Origin: an uncultured Archangium sp. | GTDB lineage: Bacteria; Myxococcota; Myxococcia; Myxococcales; Myxococcaceae | DNA length: 24,436 nt | Assembly (NCBI GenBank): GCA_946479335.1 | Contig: CAMLFP010000038.1 | Span: forward strand, 1-24,436 | Reading direction: 5' to 3' | The notes under the pieces: model-generated | The model's database searches: none | What the model saw: only the letters and a program-made list of their open reading frames with translations | Told to the model about the DNA's origin: nothing | Made by a program: the position numbers and the translations under genes | Shown here: in pieces, positions 18,263 to 24,436 of the stretch | Position numbering within the stretch: the first letter of the stretch is position 1 | How the letters are laid out: every line of letters begins with the position of its first letter

Positions 18263-18775
18263 ATGTCTGAGTACGTGTTCCGCGAAGCGACCGCGGCCGA
18301 CGACAGCGCCATCGGTGAGCTGCTGGTCGCGGCGTTCGTCGAGCAATACGCGCGCAAGCTGCCCGAGGTGGAGGTCACGGAGCAGCGCAAGGCCGACCTG
18401 CGCGCGGTGGCCGCCAAGCGCGCGGCGGCGAAGGTGTGGGTCGTGGAGCACGCGGGCGAGGTGGTCGGCACCGTGGCGATGTGGGCTCCGGGCGCGAAGG
18501 GCAGCGAGGCTTGGTTGCCGCGCGCCGCTGATCTCCGGCACCTCGCCGTCGCCCAGGCGCACCGCGGCGGCCTCGTCTCCCGGTTGCTGCTCGATGGCGC
18601 GGAGGCGTGGGCGCGCGCGCAGGGCTGCGAGGCGGTGTGTCTCCACGTGCGGCGCGGAGCGCTGGGCGTCGCGCGCGTGTACCAGCGGCGCGGTTACGTG
18701 CGCAGGCCCGAGGGCGATCTCGACAAGCTGCCGGACGTCTTCCTCGAAGCGTTCGTGCTGCGGCTCGTGCCCTGA
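18263..18775 (+). CDS. GNAT-family N-acetyltransferase, 170 aa
   Basis: The sequence has the GNAT layout: an early YVFREATAADDSAIGELLVAAF strand-helix unit, a central VWVVEHAGEVVGTVAMW strand pair, motif A with LRHLAVAQAHRGGLVSRLLL (acetyl-CoA pyrophosphate loop around HRGGLV), and the C-terminal ARVYQRRGYVRR motif B. Acetyl-CoA is the expected donor; the acceptor could be a small amine, an amino acid or a protein N-terminus and cannot be told from sequence. The start is ATG 18263, 30 bases from the divergent RluA-type gene; no Shine-Dalgarno is present. It converges on the HAD gene with 25 bases between. Confidence 0.85.
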   Translation: MSEYVFREATAADDSAIGELLVAAFVEQYARKLPEVEVTEQRKADLRAVAAKRAAAKVWVVEHAGEVVGTVAMWAPGAKGSEAWLPRAADLRHLAVAQAHRGGLVSRLLLDGAEAWARAQGCEAVCLHVRRGALGVARVYQRRGYVRRPEGDLDKLPDVFLEAFVLRLVP

Positions 18776-18800
18776 AGCCCGCGTCGTCGTCGCACGGTCG

Positions 18801-19493
18801 TCAGCGCGACGGGGAGAACAGCGCCTCGCGCACGCCCGCATCGGCGAGCGTGTCGAAGGCCCAGGTGGCGCCCGCGTCGAGCAGCTCGCGCGCGGAGTGC
18901 CGGCCGGTGCCGACGCCGAGGCTCTGCGCGCCGATGGCCCGCGCCGCGTCGACGTCTCTGGGCGTGTCGCCGATGATCACCACGCGCGCCGACGCCAACT
19001 CGATGCCCAGCCACTCAGCCCCACGCTGCGCCCCGGCACGGATCAGCTCCGGCCGCAGCTCATGGTCATCGCCGTAGCCGCCGAAGGCGAAGGCCGAGAA
19101 GAGCTGCACGCGCTCCAGCTTCGCGCGCGCCCCTTCGCGGATGTTCCCGGTGCCGAGCCCGACGGCGTGGCCCTGCGCGTTCGCTTCAGCCACCAGCGTG
19201 CGCGCGCCGGGGTGCACCACGTAGTCGGCGTCGCTCGTCGCGCGGACCTCCTCGTGCAGCACCTCGACGTAGCGCGCCAGCACTGCGTCGATGCGCGCGT
19301 CGGTCGGCTCCACGTCGATGGCCCGGAGCCCGCCCCGCACGATTGCGCGGTCGGTCATGCCGTCGAAGCTGATGGCCGCGCACGCATCGGGCCGGCCATG
19401 CAGCGCATCGAACGCGCGCTCAATCGACCTCCGCCCGGCGCCGCCCGTGGAGACGAGCGTGCCGTCGATGTCGAAGAGGAAGATGGTCTTCAC
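18801..19493 (-). CDS. HAD-superfamily phosphatase, phosphoglycolate-phosphatase-like, 230 aa
   Basis: Motif I is FLFDIDGTL with nucleophile Asp8 and acid Asp10. The cap domain contains the usual SFDGMTDRAI segment. Motif II is the GLGTGN segment and motif IV is VVIIGDTPRDVDAA. At the motif III position the sequence reads FGGYGDDHELRPELI, with arginine where many HADs have lysine. This resembles Gph-type 2-phosphoglycolate phosphatases, but the substrate is uncertain. GTG 19493 overlaps the stop of the upstream protease gene by four bases (GTGA), and there is no separate ribosome site, so translation is probably coupled. The open frame continues upstream to 19580, but that part lies within the protease gene. 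Confidence 0.85.
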   Translation of the reverse strand: MKTIFLFDIDGTLVSTGGAGRRSIERAFDALHGRPDACAAISFDGMTDRAIVRGGLRAIDVEPTDARIDAVLARYVEVLHEEVRATSDADYVVHPGARTLVAEANAQGHAVGLGTGNIREGARAKLERVQLFSAFAFGGYGDDHELRPELIRAGAQRGAEWLGIELASARVVIIGDTPRDVDAARAIGAQSLGVGTGRHSARELLDAGATWAFDTLADAGVREALFSPSR

Positions 19494-22060
19494 TTCGCGC
19501 GGCGCCGGCGCACGAGGCCCAGCAACCCCAGCAGCGGCCACGCGAAGTCGACCGGCGAGGAGCAGCCGCAGCCCTTCCACCCGGCCTGGTCGATCGTGCT
19601 GTCGTCGCCCACGCTGGGGAGGTTCTTCGTGGTGTCGCCGGTGCCCGCGTCGACGTCGGTGCCCGCGTCGGGCGCGCCCGCGTCAGGCTCGCCGCAGCTC
19701 GGCTGCGCATCGAAGGTGACGTTGAGCGACCCCAGCGTCGCGCCGCCGCCGGGCGCGGTGATGGCCACGTACACGTCGGAGCCACAGGGCGCGTCGACCG
19801 GCACGTCGGCGGTGAGGGTGCTGTTGCCGGCGGCCGTCACGTCCTTCGTCGCGTCCATCGTGAAGCCGCTGGCGGTGCGCGTCACCACGATGGGCGCGCC
19901 CACCTTGGTGCGCACGTGCACCGCAGGGCCCTGCTGGCCGAAGCCGCCGCCCTGCGACTGCGCCGTGAAGTGCACCGTCGCCACGCCCGCGCCACCCGGC
20001 ACGCGGAACTGGAGGGGCCCCGGCACCTGCGACGAGGTCTGCACCTGCACGACGCCGAAGTACTCGCGCGGGAGGTTGGCGGAGCCCACGTCGAGCACCT
20101 TCGTGCAGCCGATGACGCCGCGGTTGGTGAAGATGTCGCTCATCTGCTGCGACGCATCGCTGATGGAGGGGAACGCCTCGGCCACGCGCGCCGACATCGC
20201 CGCCGCCATCTGCGCGAAGTCGGCGTCGGGCGTGATGGAGACCAGCATCGCGTAGAACGCGGTGTCGAAGGTGTGGCCGTTGTCGGTGCCCGCGAAGGGC
20301 CCGGTGCGCGCGGCCCACAGCGCCTCCGCGACGTGCATGCTGTCTTGATGCACCTCACCCCAGAGCACGCTGGGGCAGCGGTCCTGGTTGGTGAGGTTGC
20401 GGAGCGCTCCGTTGGCAGACTGGCCAGCGCCCGCTGCGACGCGCGGGCCGAAGTACGGGCCGACCTCCGGGTTGTCGTTGAAGGCCGCCGCGATGTAGTC
20501 GGCGAAGCCCTCGTGCAGCGCGCCGCCTTCGTTGTTCGCGCCGTAGCTGTCAGAGGCCACGCTGCTGATCGACAGGTTGGCCGTCGCGTAGACGACGCCG
20601 TGGCCGAACTCGTGCTGGATGACGGTCGCGTCGTACGCCGCGTCGGCGGAGTTGCCCTGGAAGATCATCAGCGTGTCGGCGCCGGTGTCGAACCCGCTGA
20701 TGGGGATCTGCGAGAACTGCTCGCGCGGCATGAAGGCCGCGTTGTCGATGCGCACCAGCGTGTTGGCCACGCAGACGCCGCCCTGGCCGATGGGCGGCGG
20801 CAGGCACTGGAAGTTCGACATCAGCTCGTTGAAGTTGGGGAACATCGCGTTCGACCAGACGACCGGCTTCACCGGCGGGCTCAACTTCTCGTCGCGCATC
20901 TTGAAGGTGCCGCCCGACAGCCCGCGCACCCAGTCGTAGACCCGGTTCACGTGGAAGAACGAGTGCACCTCCGCGAACTCGTCGGAGTTGGCCGCGTCGC
21001 CCGGCACCACGTCGGTCTGGTTCGCCGGCGGGTCGACCGGCGCGTACACGAAGTCACCCGAGGGGTTGGTGAGGTTCGACGCGCGGCGCATGCGGTCGCA
21101 CACCGCGACGTCGTAGTTCACCGTGCCGGAGAGGGGGATGCCGAGCGTCGCGAGGTCGACCGTGCCCTGCGAACGCACCGCGCCCGCGTCGGGGTCGCAG
21201 CCCTTCGTGGGGCAGCAGTTGTACATCATGAGCTGCGTGCCACAGAGGTGGCCGCCGTCGTTCGGCACGCGGTTGACGCCGCCGTCGGGGAGGAGGAGCG
21301 AGCCCGCGTCGGTGAGGTCTTCGCACTCGTCGGCGATCATCGAGCGCCCGTCGCCGTGCTGCAGCTGCACCGTCACCAGCGGCGCGAGGCCCACGCCCGC
21401 GTCGAGGCCGCCGGGGCTGATGGGGTACACCTTCGCGTCGAGCGCGGCGTGGTGCACGCGGTCCTGGCGGAAGAGCGTCTCGCCGGTGACCGCGTCGATC
21501 GCCACGTACCAGTTGCGGCGCAGGTCGAGCGTCTGCACGTTGGCGACGAAGCCGCGGTGCAGCTCGCCGTCGACCGCGAAGTAGAAGGCCTTCGCGCCGC
21601 CGAAGGGCACGCCGTCAGGCCGCAGCCCCACGAGGGGGATGTTCTTCGCCGCCAGCTTCATCGCGTCGTCGCGCGTGAGCGGCTTGCCATCCATCACCTT
21701 GCTGAACGGCGCGAGGTTCGACGCGACCTGCGTCACGCGGCGCTGCGCGTCGACCGTCACCACCAGCTTCGCCTCGTAGACGTCGAGGTCCTTCACCGTC
21801 TCCTTGAGGTGCACGCTGGCGCCGAAGCGCGTGGGGAAGACCTCCAGCACCTGCAGCGTCGCGGCCGCGGGCAGCCCGTAGCGCGCGCGATTGGTCAGCG
21901 CCCACTTCAGCACCTCCGCGCCGAGGTCTGACCCGAGCGGCGCAGACAGCACGCCGGTCTCGAACTTGGGCGTGGCGCCATCGGCGGCGGTGATGACGTG
22001 GGTGGGTGCCGTCGGCGTGGTGACCGAGGCGGCGAGGATGAGAGCGGTGAGGGCGTGCAC
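19490..22060 (-). CDS. Secreted gluzincin metalloprotease (M36/thermolysin-like) with MYXO-CTERM tail, 856 aa
   Basis: GTG 22060 follows an AGGAG site and gives a signal peptide (HALTALILAASV). Residues about 60-115 resemble the FTP propeptide that inhibits fungalysins and thermolysins (VYEAKLVVTVDAQRRVTQVASN). The catalytic site is HEFGH (His483, Glu484, His487) and GALHEGFADY with third ligand Glu517. The first His to Glu distance of 34 residues is nearer to M36 fungalysin than to thermolysin. After the protease comes a beta-rich domain to about residue 790, then a DAG-repeat linker, then GCGCSS at about 830-835, a hydrophobic helix and RRRR: the MYXO-CTERM sorting signal processed by myxosortase, giving outer-surface anchoring. 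It is the first gene of a pair with the HAD gene. Nothing in the sequence shows its substrate. Confidence 0.9.
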   Translation of the reverse strand: MHALTALILAASVTTPTAPTHVITAADGATPKFETGVLSAPLGSDLGAEVLKWALTNRARYGLPAAATLQVLEVFPTRFGASVHLKETVKDLDVYEAKLVVTVDAQRRVTQVASNLAPFSKVMDGKPLTRDDAMKLAAKNIPLVGLRPDGVPFGGAKAFYFAVDGELHRGFVANVQTLDLRRNWYVAIDAVTGETLFRQDRVHHAALDAKVYPISPGGLDAGVGLAPLVTVQLQHGDGRSMIADECEDLTDAGSLLLPDGGVNRVPNDGGHLCGTQLMMYNCCPTKGCDPDAGAVRSQGTVDLATLGIPLSGTVNYDVAVCDRMRRASNLTNPSGDFVYAPVDPPANQTDVVPGDAANSDEFAEVHSFFHVNRVYDWVRGLSGGTFKMRDEKLSPPVKPVVWSNAMFPNFNELMSNFQCLPPPIGQGGVCVANTLVRIDNAAFMPREQFSQIPISGFDTGADTLMIFQGNSADAAYDATVIQHEFGHGVVYATANLSISSVASDSYGANNEGGALHEGFADYIAAAFNDNPEVGPYFGPRVAAGAGQSANGALRNLTNQDRCPSVLWGEVHQDSMHVAEALWAARTGPFAGTDNGHTFDTAFYAMLVSITPDADFAQMAAAMSARVAEAFPSISDASQQMSDIFTNRGVIGCTKVLDVGSANLPREYFGVVQVQTSSQVPGPLQFRVPGGAGVATVHFTAQSQGGGFGQQGPAVHVRTKVGAPIVVTRTASGFTMDATKDVTAAGNSTLTADVPVDAPCGSDVYVAITAPGGGATLGSLNVTFDAQPSCGEPDAGAPDAGTDVDAGTGDTTKNLPSVGDDSTIDQAGWKGCGCSSPVDFAWPLLGLLGLVRRRRAK

Positions 22061-22066
22061 GGGTGT

Positions 22067-22071
22067 CTCCT
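22067..22071 (-). promoter_or_regulatory. Shine-Dalgarno site for the MYXO-CTERM protease
   Basis: On the minus strand AGGAG lies six bases before the GTG at 22060. It confirms the GTG start and shows that this gene, unlike many neighbours, has a normal leader. Confidence 0.65.
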
Positions 22072-22075
22072 GGGA

Positions 22076-22096
22076 GAGCCTCTGGCCATGAGGCTC
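22076..22096. promoter_or_regulatory. Inverted repeat in the protease/asd divergent region
   Basis: GAGCCTC (22076-22082) and GAGGCTC (22090-22096) form a perfect 7-bp inverted repeat with a 7-base centre. It lies one base before a candidate asd -35 (TTGAAA at 22098-22103) and four bases upstream of the protease Shine-Dalgarno. It could be an operator or a leader hairpin. Confidence 0.35.
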
Positions 22097-22097
22097 C

Positions 22098-22128
22098 TTG
22101 AAAGCCGGCGGACACTAGCCCATATGAG
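22098..22128 (+). promoter_or_regulatory. Candidate asd promoter
   Basis: TTGAAA (22098-22103) is followed after 17 bases by CATATG (22121-22126). A second reading of the -10, TATGAG (22123-22128), ends six bases before the asd ATG. The transcript would be leaderless or nearly so; no Shine-Dalgarno is present. Confidence 0.45.
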
Positions 22129-22134
22129 CGCCCC

Positions 22135-23208
22135 ATGAAGAAGCTGCGCGTTGCACTCATCGGAGCCACCGGTCTCGCCGGTCAGCAGTTCATCTCGGCG
22201 CTTGTGAATCACCCCTGGTTCGAGCTCACGGGTCTGGCTGCCTCGCCGCGCAACGCCGGCAAGAAGTACGTCGACGCGCTCCGCAGCGCGAACGGCATGA
22301 TCGGCTGGTTCCTCACCGAGCCGCTCCCCGCGCACATCGCGAACATGACGGTGCTGGCCGGCGACGCGCTCGACGTCACGCAGTTCGACCTCATCTTCTC
22401 GGCCGTGGAGTCTGACGTCGCGAAGGAGCTGGAGCCCCGGTATGCGAAGACCACCCCGGTCGTCTCCGCGGCGAGCGCGTTCCGCTACGAGAACGACGTG
22501 CCGCTGCTCATTCCGCCCGTGAACCCGGAGCACGTGGAGCTCCTCCGCGAGCAGCAGAAGAACCGCGGGTGGAAGGGCTTCATCGCGCCCATGCCCAACT
22601 GCACCACCACCGGCCTCGCGGTGACGCTGGCGCCGCTGGAGGCCGCGTTCGGCGTGAAGGCGGTGATGATGACCTCGCTGCAGGCGGTGTCGGGCGCGGG
22701 CCGCAGCCCCGGCGTCATCGGCCTCGACATCATCGACAACGTGGTGCCCCACATCTCGAAGGAGGAGGGCAAGGTCGAGGTGGAGACCAAGAAGATCCTC
22801 GGCACGGTGAGCACGCCGCACGGCATGAAGGTGTCGTGCACCTGCACCCGCGTCGCGGTGCTCGAGGGCCACACCGAGGCGGCCTACGTCGCGCTCGGCA
22901 AGAAGGCGTCGATCGACGAAGTGCAGCGCGCGCTGCGCGAGTGGAAGGGCCACGAGTGGACGAAGGGCCTCCCCTCCGCGCCGGAGCAGTGGATCGTGCT
23001 GCACGAAGACCCCTTCCGCCCGCAGCCGCGCCTCGATCGCGACGCGCACGGCGGCATGGCCACCTCGGTGGGCCGCGTGCGTGAAGACGGCGTGCTGGAG
23101 AACGGCGTGAAGTACGTGCTCGTGTCTCACAACACCAAGATGGGCGCCGCGAAGGGCGCGGTGCTGGCCGCCGAGTTGTTGAAGACGCGCGGCTTCCTCC
23201 CGGAGTGA
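22135..23208 (+). CDS. asd: Aspartate-semialdehyde dehydrogenase, archaeal/fungal-type, 357 aa
   Basis: The enzyme reduces aspartyl phosphate to aspartate semialdehyde with NADPH, a branch point to lysine, threonine, methionine and peptidoglycan diaminopimelate. The N-terminal Rossmann motif is [14 protein letters not shown]. The catalytic cysteine is Cys156 in [10 protein letters not shown], and the catalytic histidine is His246 in VLEGHTEAA. The segments [24 protein letters not shown] and ETKKILG are typical of the class found in archaea, yeast Hom2 and some bacteria, rather than of the E. coli class. Length fits. The gene stands alone rather than next to other lysine or threonine pathway genes. 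ATG 22135 has a -10-like hexamer just upstream. Confidence 0.95.
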   Translation: MKKLRVALIGATGLAGQQFISALVNHPWFELTGLAASPRNAGKKYVDALRSANGMIGWFLTEPLPAHIANMTVLAGDALDVTQFDLIFSAVESDVAKELEPRYAKTTPVVSAASAFRYENDVPLLIPPVNPEHVELLREQQKNRGWKGFIAPMPNCTTTGLAVTLAPLEAAFGVKAVMMTSLQAVSGAGRSPGVIGLDIIDNVVPHISKEEGKVEVETKKILGTVSTPHGMKVSCTCTRVAVLEGHTEAAYVALGKKASIDEVQRALREWKGHEWTKGLPSAPEQWIVLHEDPFRPQPRLDRDAHGGMATSVGRVREDGVLENGVKYVLVSHNTKMGAAKGAVLAAELLKTRGFLPE

Positions 23209-23263
23209 GCCGCCCCGCTGGTCGGCAGAAGCGGCGCTCATGGCGCTCCCTGCCCGCGTTTGC

Positions 23264-23293
23264 TTGCCGAGGCACGCCGCGAGGCACTATGCA
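23264..23293 (+). promoter_or_regulatory. Candidate ferredoxin promoter with direct repeats
   Basis: TTGCCG (23264-23269) and TATGCA (23288-23293) are separated by 18 bases, and the second ends six bases before the ATG at 23300. CGAGGCAC occurs twice, at 23268-23275 and 23280-23287, a 12-base period within the spacer. No Shine-Dalgarno lies at a workable distance. Confidence 0.35.
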
Positions 23294-23299
23294 CGCGCC

Positions 23300-23635
<336 letters not shown>

Positions 23636-23638
23636 CCG

Positions 23639-24409
23639 CTACCCGGCGGCATCGATCCACAGCGCGGCGCACGGAGCGGTCACCGTCACGGTCAGCTGCC
23701 CCGGCCCCACGTCGAGGCCATCGCCCGCCGAGAGCGCCACCCCCGCGTGGACGGCGCCGTCGAGCGCCAGCAGGTACCCCAGCCGATTCTCCGCGACCTC
23801 GAGCTGCGTCTCGCGCCCGGGTTCGAGATCGAGCCACCACACCCGCGCGTCGCAGCGCAGCGGGAACTCCGCGTCACCCGCGATGGGCTGGCGTGGCGAC
23901 TTCTTCGACAGGTCTCGCTGGAAGTAGGCCGGCGCGCCGCCGTGGCTCGTCGGCTGAAACCAGATCTGCAGCATGCGCGTCGGCGTGTCGGTGTCGTTGC
24001 CTTCGGCGTGCACGATGCCGTCGCGCGACGAGATGAGCTGCGCGGTGCGCGCCGGCATCACCGCGCCGTGCGCCTGATCGCCGTGGTGGCTCAGCGTGCC
24101 GGTCAGCACCACGCTCAAGATCTCCATGTCGCGGTGCGGGTGCAGCGGGAAACGCGAGCGCGGCGCGAACGTGGCGTCGGCCAGCACCAGCAACGGGCCG
24201 CGCGGTGAACCGGTGCCCGCCGAGGGGCCGACCGTCGCGACGAAGTGATCGCGCAGTGAGAGCCACGGCAGCGTGGTGGTGGGGAGCGAGGCGAGCGGGC
24301 GGTGCCGAAGGGCAGGCAAGGGTTTCTCCGGGGAGGTGCGGCGGCACGCCGTCAACGCGACCAGACCGACGAGGGCGCTGCGGCGTTCGAGCTTCATGGC
24401 CTCATTCAT
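23639..24409 (-). CDS. Pirin-family cupin with an export signal and lipobox, 256 aa
   Basis: The bicupin shows the pirin metal tetrad: His90 and His92 in PLHPHRDMEI, and His134 and Glu136 in GIVHAE, with spacing close to human pirin (His56, His58, His101, Glu103). VLTGTLSHHGD and the C-terminal cupin (VWWLDLEPGRE, AENRLGYLLALDGAVH) complete the fold. The usual activities of the family are quercetinase-like dioxygenation or transcription cofactor roles. Unusually, the N-terminus reads LERRSALVGLVALTAC: a twin arginine (Arg9-Arg10), a hydrophobic core and a lipobox cysteine at residue 22. This suggests export as a lipoprotein, possibly by Tat. ATG 24409 is used; ATG 24397, four codons later, is a possible alternative and keeps the signal. 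Confidence 0.82.
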   Translation of the reverse strand: MNEAMKLERRSALVGLVALTACRRTSPEKPLPALRHRPLASLPTTTLPWLSLRDHFVATVGPSAGTGSPRGPLLVLADATFAPRSRFPLHPHRDMEILSVVLTGTLSHHGDQAHGAVMPARTAQLISSRDGIVHAEGNDTDTPTRMLQIWFQPTSHGGAPAYFQRDLSKKSPRQPIAGDAEFPLRCDARVWWLDLEPGRETQLEVAENRLGYLLALDGAVHAGVALSAGDGLDVGPGQLTVTVTAPCAALWIDAAG

Positions 24410-24436
24410 GCCGGGCGCCGGCCTGATTGACGAGCC

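Noticed and set aside
19616..19690. Repeated GCCCGCGTC units as a DNA repeat array
   Set aside because: They encode the DAG-rich linker before the MYXO-CTERM tail, so the repetition is a protein-level feature.
22124..22138. Five-codon upstream frame (ATG to TGA) overlapping the asd start
   Set aside because: It has no ribosome site and overlaps the proposed -10; it is likely a chance ATG.

Overview
The window reads as ordinary chromosome from a GC-rich member of the Myxococcota. The strongest clue is the C-terminus of the secreted protease at 19490-22060, which carries a MYXO-CTERM sorting tail (GCGCSS, a hydrophobic stretch, then RRRR) preceded by a DAG-rich linker. Very high GC, large lipoprotein metalloproteases, an HD-GYP protein and tight gene packing agree with this. 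There is no insertion sequence, prophage, CRISPR array, tRNA or rRNA, and no intergenic gap above 100 bases.

Layout. Bases 1-5155 (+) hold two tandem paralogous giant metalloprotease-type lipoproteins, the first cut by the window edge, closed by a textbook terminator at 5186-5225. Bases 5242-6672 hold a SprT-like metalloprotein (+) converging on an ASCH-domain protein (-). Bases 6695-10329 hold pyruvate kinase (+), a GAF/HD-GYP signalling protein (-) and ribulose-phosphate 3-epimerase (+). Bases 10331-18232 (-) form a co-directional run read from the right: RluA-type pseudouridine synthase, an unknown helical protein, a HelD-like helicase, a DUF2339 giant membrane protein and a DUF3999 protein. 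Then follow a GNAT acetyltransferase (+, 18263-18775), a pair made of a MYXO-CTERM gluzincin protease and a HAD phosphatase (-, 22060 to 18801), archaeal-type aspartate-semialdehyde dehydrogenase and a 7Fe ferredoxin (+, 22135-23635), and a pirin with an export signal (-, 23639-24409).

The genes mix central metabolism (pyk, rpe, asd, ferredoxin) with secreted or surface enzymes (two metzincin-type lipoproteins, the MYXO-CTERM protease, the pirin lipoprotein, DUF3999) and RNA or transcription functions (RluA, HelD-like). No single dedicated pathway joins them. Three gene pairs overlap by four bases (ATGA or GTGA) and are probably translationally coupled: DUF2339/DUF3999, RluA/unknown helical protein, and protease/HAD.

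The most unexpected signal is regulatory. Nine genes that begin transcription units lack a clear Shine-Dalgarno sequence; instead they carry a hexamer starting with TA that ends 6-8 bases before the start codon, as expected of leaderless mRNAs. At two divergent pairs a near-palindromic AT-bearing element lies at the centre of the 22- or 30-base gap, suggesting a shared bidirectional -10 element. Other points of interest are an HD-GYP domain split by about 100 inserted residues, a pirin with a Tat-like/lipobox signal, and an uncharacterised protein coupled to a pseudouridine synthase upstream of a HelD-like ATPase.
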